Assembly: GCA_039707465.1 (NCBI GenBank)
Contig: CM077643.1
Location: 327,398,919-327,462,918 of the forward strand
DNA length: 64,000 bases
Origin: Rhabdophis nuchalis
Taxonomy: Eukaryota > Chordata > Lepidosauria > Squamata > Natricidae
Direction: 5' to 3'
Numbering within the stretch: the first letter of the stretch is position 1; every line of letters begins with the position of its first letter. The position numbers and the translations under genes were made by a program. Shown in pieces: positions 54,390-64,000 of the stretch. A model generated the notes under the pieces. It made no database searches. It was given only the letters and a program-made list of their open reading frames with translations, and was not told the DNA's origin.

Positions 54390-55549
54390 GTCTGAGAAGA
54401 CATAGCACAAATTTAATGACAATATTTCAAATTTCAGAAACATTTTTTTCCAGGTTTGGATGGTTTTATATGGATGGGTTTGAAGAGATTAGTCTTCCAG
54501 AATTCTGCTGCCATCCTAATCCTTACCCCTTCCAAAGCAAAAAAATGATCCTCAAAATATTTCCTGTGGCCCTTCTGGTAATGTCAAAATATCTTTGGAT
54601 GGTCTCCTGCAGTTGGTTAGAAAGATGGGGTGCTAAATTGTGGATCCCAACTCTCAGATATTCTCTGTTAACAAATATACATTTGTTACATCTGGTAACC
54701 TGGAAATTTTTTGAGTGCTGTGGTAGGCCTAGAAGTAAAGAAGCTCATCTCCCACTTGGAAGGTTGAAAATTCAAGTCTAGGTAGTGATAGATGTTTCTC
54801 TATCAGGGCCTGAAGAGAAAATATCTGCTGTAAACTCCACATAGCCATCACGAAGGGCATTTGGTCAATAAATGCTCAGCTCCAGTCAGTTGTTCCAGCT
54901 CTACCCCGATAAAAGCAATTTCAGGGTCATAAAAAGAACTCCCCTCCCAGAAATTCTTTGATTTGGGGAGTTCTGAGTTCAGGAAATTTGAGAGGGAGTT
55001 AGTTGGGGTTCTGAGGTGATATCTTGGTTTTGAGAAAGGGTTAGGTTTAAGTGTTTGGTACAACGCAGTCCATAACCTGCTATACTGACAATTAGCTTGA
55101 AGAAAAACTATGCGTTTAGCAATTTGAAACTGAATGCTTCTTAAGTTTCTGGATAAGCATTAAATACATTTTGTTATTTTATTTTAGTTGTGTCTCTGTT
55201 CTTTTATTCAGAAAACTTTTGCATCTCTCTCGCCTACTGGGGATGCTGCTTAATCAGATAAAATCATATTTTTTCACTCTAAATCCCTACTGTAACAAAA
55301 GTAATCCGATGTACCTTGTATTTGAAAACAAACTATTGGGAAGAGTTCCAATTTTGCAATGCAAAGTAAGAAATAGGGGTTAAACATTTTAATCCTATTG
55401 ATTGTGTTGAGAAAAAAATATATTGCTTTTCCTTTGTCATTGTACACAATGCTCACTTTCAGTTAGATTATGTTTACATTCTTTGTTAATAACATCGCCC
55501 ACATCACTTTGCCATCAGTTTTCTTTTATCCAAGAATACCTATATAAAC
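54390..55549. other. intergenic; possible old tRNA-like repeat
   Basis: TTGGAAGGTTGAAAATTCAA and CTCAGCTCCAGTCAGTTGTT between 54730 and 54900 look like parts of a known squamate SINE body but are too diverged to classify. Otherwise unique. Confidence 0.35.
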
Positions 55550-55557
55550 CTGCCAAG

Positions 55558-55842
55558 CAGAGGTGGTATTCAGCAAGTTCTGACTGCTTCTGGAGAACTA
55601 GTAGCAGAAATTTTGAGTAGTTTGGAGAACCAGTAAATACCACCTCTGACTGGCCCCGCCCCCATCTATTCTCTGCCTCCTGAGTCGGGAGGGAATGGCA
55701 ATTTTGCAGTATCCTTTCCCTAGAGTCAGGAGGAAATGGAGATTTTACAGTATCCTTCCCCTGCCATGCCCACCAAGCCACACCACATCCACCAAGCCAT
55801 GCCCACAGAACTGGTAGTAAAAAAAATTGAACCCCACTACTG
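55558..55842. mobile_element. hAT-like element (CAGAGGTGGTATTCAGC ends)
   Basis: Begins CAGAGGTGGTATTCAGCAAG and ends TTGAACCCCACTACTG. Flanks CTGCCAAG and CTGCTAGG differ at two positions. It contains CATGCCCACCAAGCCAC repeats. Confidence 0.75.
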
Positions 55843-56969
55843 CTGCTAGGGGATGAAGAGGATATTAGAAATCACCAGGTTTTTTTATGTCTCATAGAAT
55901 GTACGGTATGTTAAGATGGCTGACAGCATTTTTCTTTCTTTCTTTTTTCTTTCCCCTGTTGACAAAATAACCTTGTGACTTACTGAAAGAACCAAGTTAA
56001 AATGCCATGTGCACTCTCTGAGATATCAAGGAAAAGGACAGCCAGTTATCATCTTTTTGCCAAATCATATGCATATTTGGTTGCACAGATAAAGATGATT
56101 TGTCTGCCTGAATTACTAATGTTCCCCAACATATAAATGCTATTATCTGCAGACAGCAGCAATGAATAAAGAATTAGTAGAAATGAAATGGAGATAGTCC
56201 AGACAAGAGCTTTGCAGTATCTAGAATAAGTCTTGTAGATTTAAAACTGGGCTCTGACAAAGGAATAAGACTGATGACCATTTCCCAGCAACTACAAAAC
56301 AAAGCAGTGCTTTTTAATTACAGAAAACCAACTGCATTTAATAATATGAAATTGACTGAATAGTAGTTTCCCAAAACAATATCAATTTCCATCACATACA
56401 GTATCTATTTATAAAATCATAGGACACAAAAGACAGGTGTATTTCTTATTACAAATGTGGGACATTTTGCTTACATGCCCCAATCCTTACTCTGACAAAA
56501 GGCACATTTCTTTCCTTTTAAACATCTTCTTCAATTCATTCATAGCTTCATTTTTAAGGGATGACTTATATTTGATCCTCCATCAAGGCTGCTGTTTCTA
56601 TGTAGCTCCCCATCAACCCTAATCCAGTTTTAGCTATTTAGCTAAGGTTCTCGAATCTCAGTGGCACAAGAATGACCTAGTAGTAATCCTACTACTATGG
56701 TAGGGCTACTGGATTTGGGTTGCAAAAATCCATATGACTTCTACGGGGCAGCAGAGAGAATTAGAAAACTTGAACCCTTTCCTCCCATCTAGTGGACAGA
56801 AGTCCACTAGTAGTCCAGCTCTTGCAGTCTTATAATATGGCAAGACGTAGCAGGCTTCAGTTTTAACTATTTTATTTGCGACTATACATATGCATTAGTA
56901 TCTTTAAACTTTCATGCAGATCTGGCCTCTTTTCGATGTTAACTATCTTATTTGCCAGATAATCTCAGT
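55843..56969. other. intergenic unique sequence
   Basis: No feature recognised. Confidence 0.5.
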
Positions 56970-57430
56970 GGCTCCATGGCTCGGGGCCTAGTTATATGCG
57001 AGACCGTCTCCTGCCCCATACATCCCTTCGGCTGATCCGCTCCCACAGAGAGGGCCTTCTCAGGGTACCGTCGGCCGGGAAATGCCGACTGGTGACACCT
57101 AGGGGAAGAGCCTTCTCTGTGGTGGGCCCTGCCCTTTGGAACGACCTACCCCCTGAACTTCGTACCATCTCGGACCTCCGCCTCTTCCGCCAGTGTCTAA
57201 AGACACACGTCTTTCAACAAGCCGGCCTAGCGTAACTTCCCATTGGGGCTATTTTAGATAGTTTTAAATTGGGGGTTTTAATTTGATTTTAGCATAGGAC
57301 CGTTAATTTAATATGTTTTAAATTTGTATTTTTGTCATTTTATATGTTTTTAATTTCCTGTGCGCTGCCCTGGGTCCTTCGTGGGGAAGGGTGGGATATA
57401 AATTTTAATAAAATAAAAATAAAAAAAAAT
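56970..57430 (+). mobile_element. CR1 3' end with ORF2 C-terminus, sense
   Basis: A 79-codon frame (56996-57235) reads MRDRLLPHTSLRLIRSHREG and ALWNDLPPELRTISDLRLFR, ending HVFQQAGLA. It is the same C-terminus as the long CR1 copies but from a diverged subfamily. The 3'UTR ends CCTGTGCGCTGCCCTGGGTC, GGGATATAAATTTT and an A-rich tail. Confidence 0.9.
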
Positions 57431-58251
57431 CTGTCCAAAATTTGAAAACCTGTAGCCCTCTCTCTTTCCATCTTGTTCTGGTTGGCTAGAAACCCAAGCT
57501 CTGTACCTCTACTTACTAAGATTTGGGCTTGGAACAAAACTGATCAGGGATGGCTATTCTACTGTTTATTTATAAGGATCATGGCTATAGATAATTAGCC
57601 ATATGAAAGAAATAAAAGCATAATTTTGCTCCCATTTTCACAATCATTTCACATTAACAAAGTCTATGATTCAGTTTCCCTTTTCTCAGGATAACATTTG
57701 CTATTTGCAGAGATCCTCTAAAAGTCCATTAATATTGCTGAGCCATTATCAGCATGTTGAGCTTCAGTTTCTAAAGTCACACAGCATTGTTAACATATTC
57801 CAATTACTATTAATCATACCACCCTTTGTTAAAGAAAGCATTTGGACTCAATAGGATTATTAGCGACAATAAATCATATAATTATGTAAAGTAATTCTAA
57901 ATCTATTCTAGTGTAAGGATTAAATTCATATTTTAACTCGGAGGAAAAGTCTGAGGAAAGAAATTAGAGATATTTACATTTACCAAAATATTTCAGCAAA
58001 TGGTCATGGGAAAAAACCTTATTTTTTTCCTTTAAAACCCCAATCATATTAAGAGGCCTCATGCAACTATTTTTGTAATTACATTTTGAGCTTTTGACAA
58101 TTATTTTCTGCAATTATTTTAAGAAATCTCTTATTAGGTTTTTTTTTAAAAAAAGAATGAGCAGAGACATCCTTTGCAATACAGAAGTCAACCTGATTCA
58201 CATATTAGATTAAATGTGAAGGGTATTCCGAGACATTTTTATATATAAGGA
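57431..58251. other. intergenic unique sequence
   Basis: Nothing recognised. Confidence 0.5.
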
Positions 58252-58562
58252 GTTGTTAGAATATTCATGACTGGGAGAGATATGGTAACAAGGTCTGCCA
58301 ATGAATAGGCACAGCAAGTAAGTCAGCCAATGGGAGCTTAAACAGATCTGAGTCTGTGCTGAGAATTGAAACTGAAACTAATGCTCTGAACTGAAAACTC
58401 CTCTCTGCTGTACTGCTGCCTGTGTTTGCTTGTAACTACTACTATGTTGGAGAAAACCTATATTGGTATTGCATATTTATTCAACGGTCATTAAAGAAGT
58501 TAATGAATCCAGCTGAATCAGTTATCTGTGTGTGCTTTCTGTATTTGATTTTTACGCAACAA
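58252..58562 (+). mobile_element. possible solo LTR
   Basis: Begins TGTTAGAATATTCATGACTG and ends TTTGATTTTTACGCAACA, so TG...CA. It contains TGCTGCCTGTGTTTGCTTG and CATTAAAGAAGTTAATG, resembling an R/U5 region. No clear short target duplication and no internal retroviral coding sequence. Confidence 0.4.
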
Positions 58563-60116
58563 ACTCTGATAGGATTGGAGTACCAAATATTGTTTTTTTA
58601 AAACAAAACAAAACACTAGAAAAAAGTAAAGCCTGTTTTAATTAAACATGATTGCCTTTCCTCTTATATTTAATAAAGCATTATAAATCTTAATGAGATG
58701 AATGAGTTTTTGCATATTTTATTAATGCTTGGTGCTCAATCTTCCATTACAGTGTTCTCATTCAAGTATAAATTCTTTAAAAATGTATTTACCTGGTCAT
58801 TTTGACTAAATCCTATCACAGAAGGAGCTCAAAATATATCTGTGGAGCAAAATCTTTAGGAAATTGGGAATTGATCCAAAGCTCTCCCCTTTCATCAACA
58901 ATTACAGAAATAAAAGGTACAGATAGCAGGGATGTCTGGAGAGAGAGGTAAAAAAAGACAGAATATTGGCTGTAATGGTAGTTGAAACCCCACCTATTTT
59001 CCATATGGATCGCACATAAAAATGGACAGTGCTTTGATCATGTTGTGGCTGCTATCTTGACTTCTTCGATCCCCTCCCAGCAGTTGCTGAATTGATATAG
59101 GGAAAGAGAACATGGGGGAGGAGGAAAGGAGAAAGCTAAAGTCCCCAGAGGTCGCTTTAAGTGAATATTTAAACTCTTAGTACCAGAAAAGAATGAAAGC
59201 AATTCTATAGAGTTTTCACCTGAAAATTGGCTGTCTTTGTCCCAAATGCTTGCAGAAATTGAGAGGGGAAAGGCTGAAGGCTGGCCGAGTTGTAATTAAG
59301 TGAGAAAGAGCTGTTAAGGTTCACATCTCTCAGACAGGTGAGTCGCAAGGTCATCTTATCTGCCAAGGGATGTCTCTCACTCTGAACAGCTAAAAAAGTA
59401 AGCGGGAGATGAGAATAAGGATAGGAAGAAGGGAATATATGCCAACAGCAGCATCTGCTTGACCCTTCCTATATGATCCTAGGCAGGCCTGTGAACTTCC
59501 TTCTGGTGACAAGCCTGCCCCACTTTTTGCCTAGTACCCTTGTTCTGTGCTTCTCACCTGTGTCTCCCCAAGGCATTCATAGTACCTCTTTTAAGCTGCT
59601 TTCCAAACTTACTTTGTTCTCCTCGTGCCTGTTGTGTAAAGTTTCCGTCAGTCACTGGGACCAGAGTTTTAGTCTTTCAGGTTTTCGGACTTGTGCTGGA
59701 GACCATCCTCAGAGAACCTCCTTCTCTCCAGAATATCTGCACTGATATTTTATACTGTTAATTGGGTTTTGTGTGTGATGGCAGGCTATAAAGTTGTTGG
59801 CTGTTGTTTTCTTGTGCCGCCACCAATTTATTACCAGTTTGTCAGGTACTTAGGAGCCCAGGGTGCAGCAGCACAAAACAACAACTAATATCAGCCATCA
59901 ACACCCCCATTAACACCTAAAAGCCACACACAGTCTGGCGCCACATAAATAATGCACAAGGAACAGTCCACTGTTCTCTGGAGAGAAAGGCTCTAGTCCT
60001 GGTGACTGACTCAGATCGGATCCTGAAACATTATCCTGGAGAGCATATATTTTCCTTCATTTGTAATAATGTCTCCATTTGGCATTTTCTGCTTTTTACC
60101 ATCACATGTTGTGACG
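58563..60116. other. intergenic unique sequence
   Basis: Short open frames around 59473-59888 show no family resemblance. No feature supported. Confidence 0.5.
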
Positions 60117-60119
60117 GTA

Positions 60120-60155
<36 letters not shown>

Positions 60156-60335
60156 TTAATTTATAACCCGCTCTCTCTCCCAAAAGGGACTCGAGGCGGG
60201 GCACAGGGAATTTAAAATACATATAAAATACAAACAGTATACAATAATAAAATGAAATTAAACTAACTAACCCTGCGCTAAAATCCCATATTAAACTAAC
60301 CCCAATCTAAAAAGAGACTACCCTAGGTAAAGGTT
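60117..60335 (-). mobile_element. CR1 3' end with (AAT)n tail
   Basis: About 12 TAA units (60119-60154) join TTTATAACCCGCTCTCTCTC then CCAAAAGGGACTCGAGGCGG, followed by the 3'UTR to GACTACCCTAGG. Closest to the 7223-10380 copy. Confidence 0.88.
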
Positions 60336-60613
60336 CTTCGCCTTTAAGAGAGATGGGAGATTTAGAAACAGGGCGTAAATAAATATAAATAAGTATTAAT
60401 CTAAACAAAAGAATTACCATTGACCTAGTTTTTAATTTATTTTTTACACCAAAATTCACTGGTATCTGTGAAGTTATGTCTGGGGTGGAACACACAGCAG
60501 CAGTGAGCAAAGTCTGATGGAAATGTATGCAAAAATGTATACAAAAAATGACTTTGCTGTTAGGGAATCAGAATTTTAATGAAGGATATTAAGGCTTGTT
60601 TTATGTTAAATTG

Positions 60614-60885
60614 AGTTTTATGAGCTGATCAATAAATAAATCAGAGAGACTAGTATAGATCTATTTCGAGCTTTTTAGCTCTCATCAGCTAGCTCGAAAT
60701 AGATCTATACTAGTCTCTCTGATTTATTTATTGATCAGCTCATAAAACTAACACACATATTTAAAAAAATTCACACAAATGAACTCATGGCTTTCTGTCT
60801 AGATGGTCTCTGGTGATGAGCCAAAAGGCAGAACAGGAAACAGTATGTCTCCTCCCTTAATTGGGGCCCTAACAGGATGTTGTGG
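60614..60885. mobile_element. tRNA/hammerhead compound repeat, distant copy with inverted arms
   Basis: Two perfect 59-bp arms (60614-60672 and 60691-60749) with an 18-bp loop read GTTTTATGAGCTGATCAATA outward and meet at the hammerhead region. The + strand leader block follows: TTCACACAAATGAACTCATG, GATGAGCCAAAAGGCAGAAC and GGGGCCCTAACAGGATGTTG. It ends at a GATA array. It lies about 45 kb from the main cluster. Confidence 0.7.
60648..60694 (-). ncRNA. hammerhead-like ribozyme motif, copy 7
   Basis: On the minus strand: stem I CTAG against CTAG plus a G-U pair, core CTGATGA, stem II GAGCT/AGCTC with an AAAA loop, GAAA, stem III TAGATCTA, and cleavage triplet AUA. The H position is A rather than C, which the hammerhead rule allows. 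Stem I differs in sequence from the 14-kb copy yet still pairs. Confidence 0.7.
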
Positions 60886-60891
60886 AACAAT

Positions 60892-60892
<1 letters not shown>

Positions 60893-60963
<71 letters not shown>

Positions 60964-61020
60964 GATAGAGATAGAGATAGAGATAGAGATAGAGATAGAG
61001 ATAGAGATAGAGATAGAGAG

Positions 61021-61091
<71 letters not shown>

Positions 61092-61104
61092 GATAGAGAG
61101 AGAG
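60893..61104. repeat. (GATA)n / (GATAGA)n array
   Basis: About 17 GATA units, then about 10 GATAGA hexamers, then about 15 more GATA units. GATA/ATAG arrays are prominent in snake genomes. It begins immediately after a compound-repeat end (GGAACAATTA). Confidence 0.96.
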
Positions 61105-61814
61105 TCAATGTTGCTTTGGAAAATATATATTGGAGTTACTGCTTGTATGTAGTTAATTATATAGCAGAAAGTTACAGTCAAAACTCATGTAAAATCAATG
61201 CAGCTAAGGGGGAAAGGTTTTCTTTTTCTCTCTTTTTTTTTAAAACCACTTTGAATCTTTGGAAAATGGAATGAGTGCAGACCTCATGGGACATGCTTGA
61301 ACAAGGAGAAGACTCATCATCGGGCTGTTGACATCTCTAGATCAGAGGCACCAGCCATGTGAATGAAATTTTCCTAGGAACATAGGGCTATGCTCTTTGG
61401 GGACCTCAAAGTCATCTTCTGTACCATTACAGGAAACTGGTTGCTGGATTTAATGTGGACTTTTTCTAATCCACAAAGTAAATCTGCGATCAAATTAATT
61501 CTGTCACTCTGCCACTGCACAAACTTTGTTTAACATCTAGCACCACAATGATTCCCCATGGAGTGTAGCAGTATGTAAATAAAGTCAAGAAAGAAATATG
61601 GTGATAGATAATAATGCCAGATCAAATACTTTAAAAAAGCTTGAAAGGATGCTGAATCTTTGGGAGAGGTGTGTGGGGGGGGGGGGAGCCCTCACCAACA
61701 TAAAAACCAGTGCATCTTCTGGAAAGTGGCAAAATAACTAGTACATATTCAACAATTATCTATGAATTGAGTTTTTTTCACTAAATGTTTCAAAATATAT
61801 TTTTTAACCTAGTT
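61105..61814. other. intergenic unique sequence
   Basis: A G run lies at about 61675-61687. No gene recognised. Confidence 0.5.
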
Positions 61815-61958
61815 GAGTGATTCTCAAACTTGGCAAACTTAAAATGTGCAGATTGGGTATGTGCTCGTCATGGAATTCTGGAAGTTAAAGTTCATACAAC
61901 TTAAAGCTTCAAAGGTTGAGAAATAACAACAACAACAACAACCAACAACAACAACAAT
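61815..61958. mobile_element. degenerate foldback MITE with (AAC)n
   Basis: GAGTGATTCTCAAACTTGGC ... GGAATTCTGGAAGTTAAAGT ... CTTCAAAGGTTGAGAAATA resembles the 17658-17792 family. It is followed by an AAC array (61924-61958). Confidence 0.5.
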
Positions 61959-64000
61959 AGCAATAATTTTCACAGTCAGTCAGATGTTCAGACTGGGTTT
62001 GGCATTTTTGTCTATCTATCAAATCCTTACCAAGGACCTGGGATAAGAAAATTTGGATGTTTGATGGTGTTACAGATATCGTTGCAGGATGGAAGGTGTT
62101 CTAAGTAAAGCTGCCTTCTGCAATTGACTGATGGCAAATTTGTCAATGCCTATGGTGTTCAAGTGGTGCTCCAGTTGTTTTGGGACTGCACTATCAGCGA
62201 TGAGATTCACTTATCTTCTCTACCGGTTCGCAAATGTGAGCACCAGATGAAGGCATTTACCTATCAGATTTAATTCTGACATAAGCATATCGTTTTATTT
62301 TAATCACATATAAACATTTATTGACATTTAATTCTCCGATATTTAATTTCTCTTACATATCATTTTAAGGTGACATGACACATGTAGAGAAGATTGCAAG
62401 TTCAAATATGCATTTCATTTATATGTTTGCTAAGATTAAATGCAGACAATGTCTATTTAAGTAGAACTATAAAGAACAAATAAAAGATAGAGCTTTATTA
62501 ACGGAAGGAATCATAGGGCATTGTGAGCCTTTGGAATTGAATGTCAGTGCACTGATTCATGCATACCAAAGACTCTTAACTGCAAGAATAGATGGTCAGT
62601 TTTAGCTAATTGGTCAGGAGTTCTGAAATATCTATTGAGTTTTTAAAATGTTTTTAAAGGAATAGGGTCATGAAGAAGATTTTATCATACCTTAAGGTCA
62701 TGAAAGAGGTTTTATCATACTCATGGGAAAAGTAATTTCAGCTAATGGAATAACAGGAATTATAGCTGGGAGGAAAGCATTAATTTCTTTATAGATAAAT
62801 TATACTAGTTGTCTCCTAGTCTTAATTTAGCAGGTCTGTGTTCATGTTGCCTATAGATCAAATGGAAATTAGACAATTTGATGAAGTCCAGGATGAAGAA
62901 TTTGCTGAGAATGGTGATGTATGTATACTTTACTCTTCTCAAGTCTGCTTGATATTTTGAAAATCCATTTTAAGCCACTTTCCTTGGCTAATGTCATGTA
63001 TCTTTAACTTAGGCACTTATTTATATGTTGGTAATATCCATTTGAGTATTAGCAAAATGATCCTCATAGGTCATCTTCTGCTGTTGTTAAGCAGAAATTA
63101 TTAACGTCTTCGTCTGTGATAAATCTGCAAACAATGAACCACTACAAACTATAACCTTGCATGAAATAACCTAAGATAAGAAAAGGGAAACAGAAAGGTC
63201 AAAATAAAATTATTGATATTTCCGCTGCCTTTTAAAGGATAGGATGAATGTGAAAAGGCAATGATGCTGTGAATAAAGCAATATTCAGATGCTCATCTGA
63301 GGAAAGGAGGAAATATTTCCGTCCAATTTAAATACCACTGAATATTAATCACCAAGCAATTATTTTGAATATGTTGTCAGGGCAGCTTTTATCAAGTCTT
63401 GAAGAGTGATTGTTTTACCACCCAGATCACAACCCTAACCTCCTCTTCAGCAGTTTCTTTAGTAAGCCAAAATTAGCACAGCAGAGTTAGACAAAGGTGC
63501 TTGTCCTTTCTTTTGTGCCATTAAATTCCTGTTTGTGAAAGTTACTTTGGATGCTATTTTTAAAATAAAAGTGGATTTGTTGTTAGAGCAAGTTGCTAGA
63601 AGTTACTGAATACAGTACATGACTTCATCCACATTAGCATCTCATTATCAGCTTGCATCCACAAGAGCTTTCTGAATAGCATTTAGGACTCAGGAAGAAG
63701 GCTCTTTTCACACTATTCTATAGATACTGGTATAGATTTCGATTTTGATCACTTACTTTGCTCAGAATTTCATCATTCCAAAAAAAAAATGAACGTGAGC
63801 CACTCAACCACTTGAGCAGTTATATTTTTTAATTTTAGTGTGAAAAGAGATAATTGTGTGTATGTATGGTAGATTCAGTGGAAAATAAAAAAGATTGTCT
63901 ACCTGCTAAGTCAACGTTCTCAGTTCCTCCATTAAATTTGAATTTTGAAGAACTGGGGCTAAGATAACTCCAGGCTAAGATAAAGTCACTTCCATTTTAT
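61959..64000. other. mostly unique sequence with one exon-like candidate
   Basis: AT-rich. An old, unclassified repeat-like stretch (CCTTACCAAGGACCTGGGAT) lies near 62025. A possible exon at 62857-62918 is discussed under findings. Nothing else is recognised to the window end. Confidence 0.4.

Noticed and set aside
54272..54781. 169-codon open frame
   Set aside because: It begins within a foldback MITE and shows no family features.
60893..61104. CRISPR-like array
   Set aside because: Pure GATA and GATAGA tandem repeats without spacers in a vertebrate genome.
25526..64000. ZP4 or CHRM3 exons expected beyond RYR2 by vertebrate synteny
   Set aside because: No ZP-domain or muscarinic receptor peptide was recognised by eye in any frame. 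They may lie outside the window.

Overview
This window reads as squamate reptile nuclear DNA, most likely from a snake. The base composition is AT-rich and interspersed repeats are dense: CR1-type LINEs, hAT and Tc1/mariner-type foldback elements, a Sauria-type SINE, and many long microsatellites. Several different microsatellites start exactly at CR1 3' ends, a pattern known from snake genomes. The species call is inference.

Gene content. One protein-coding gene can be supported: the 3' end of RYR2 (cardiac ryanodine receptor) on the + strand. Ten exons between 346 and 24337 splice in frame into the last 329 residues of the channel (S3 to S6, selectivity filter, zinc-binding C-terminal domain) and reach the native stop codon. 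The 3'UTR follows to about 25525. None of these exons is damaged. No second gene could be identified between 25.5 and 64 kb; one short exon-like candidate lies at 62857-62918. In vertebrates this side of RYR2 normally leads toward ZP4 and CHRM3, but neither is recognised here.

Layout. 0.35-24.3 kb: RYR2 exons. The first two complete introns carry antisense CR1 LINEs, one with an uninterrupted 1032-codon ORF2 (1928-5026). The second intron also carries a 4-kb cluster (11.2-15.1 kb) of a compound repeat mixed with (TA)n, (TG)n, (ATAC)n and (GATATA)n arrays. 25.5-64 kb: apparently non-coding DNA with at least a dozen hAT-like elements that mostly keep 8-bp target duplications, three mariner-like elements flanked by TA, CR1 fragments, SINEs, an LTR-like segment and a large GATA array.

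Main discovery candidate. The compound repeat in the 11.2-15.1 kb cluster, and a relative at 60.6 kb, contains a 47-nt motif with the complete hammerhead ribozyme core (CUGANGA, stem II, GAAA, stem III, then UC or UA, closed by stem I). Seven copies were located. Five keep the whole fold, with compensatory base changes in all three stems, and two have a damaged stem II. Two copies lie in direct tandem exactly 340 bp apart, and the intervening unit carries tRNA-like A and B boxes. The family therefore looks like a small Pol III-promoted, hammerhead-containing non-autonomous retroelement, comparable in design to schistosome Sm-alpha, retrozymes or Penelope-associated hammerheads. Copies are also joined tail-to-tail as long palindromes.
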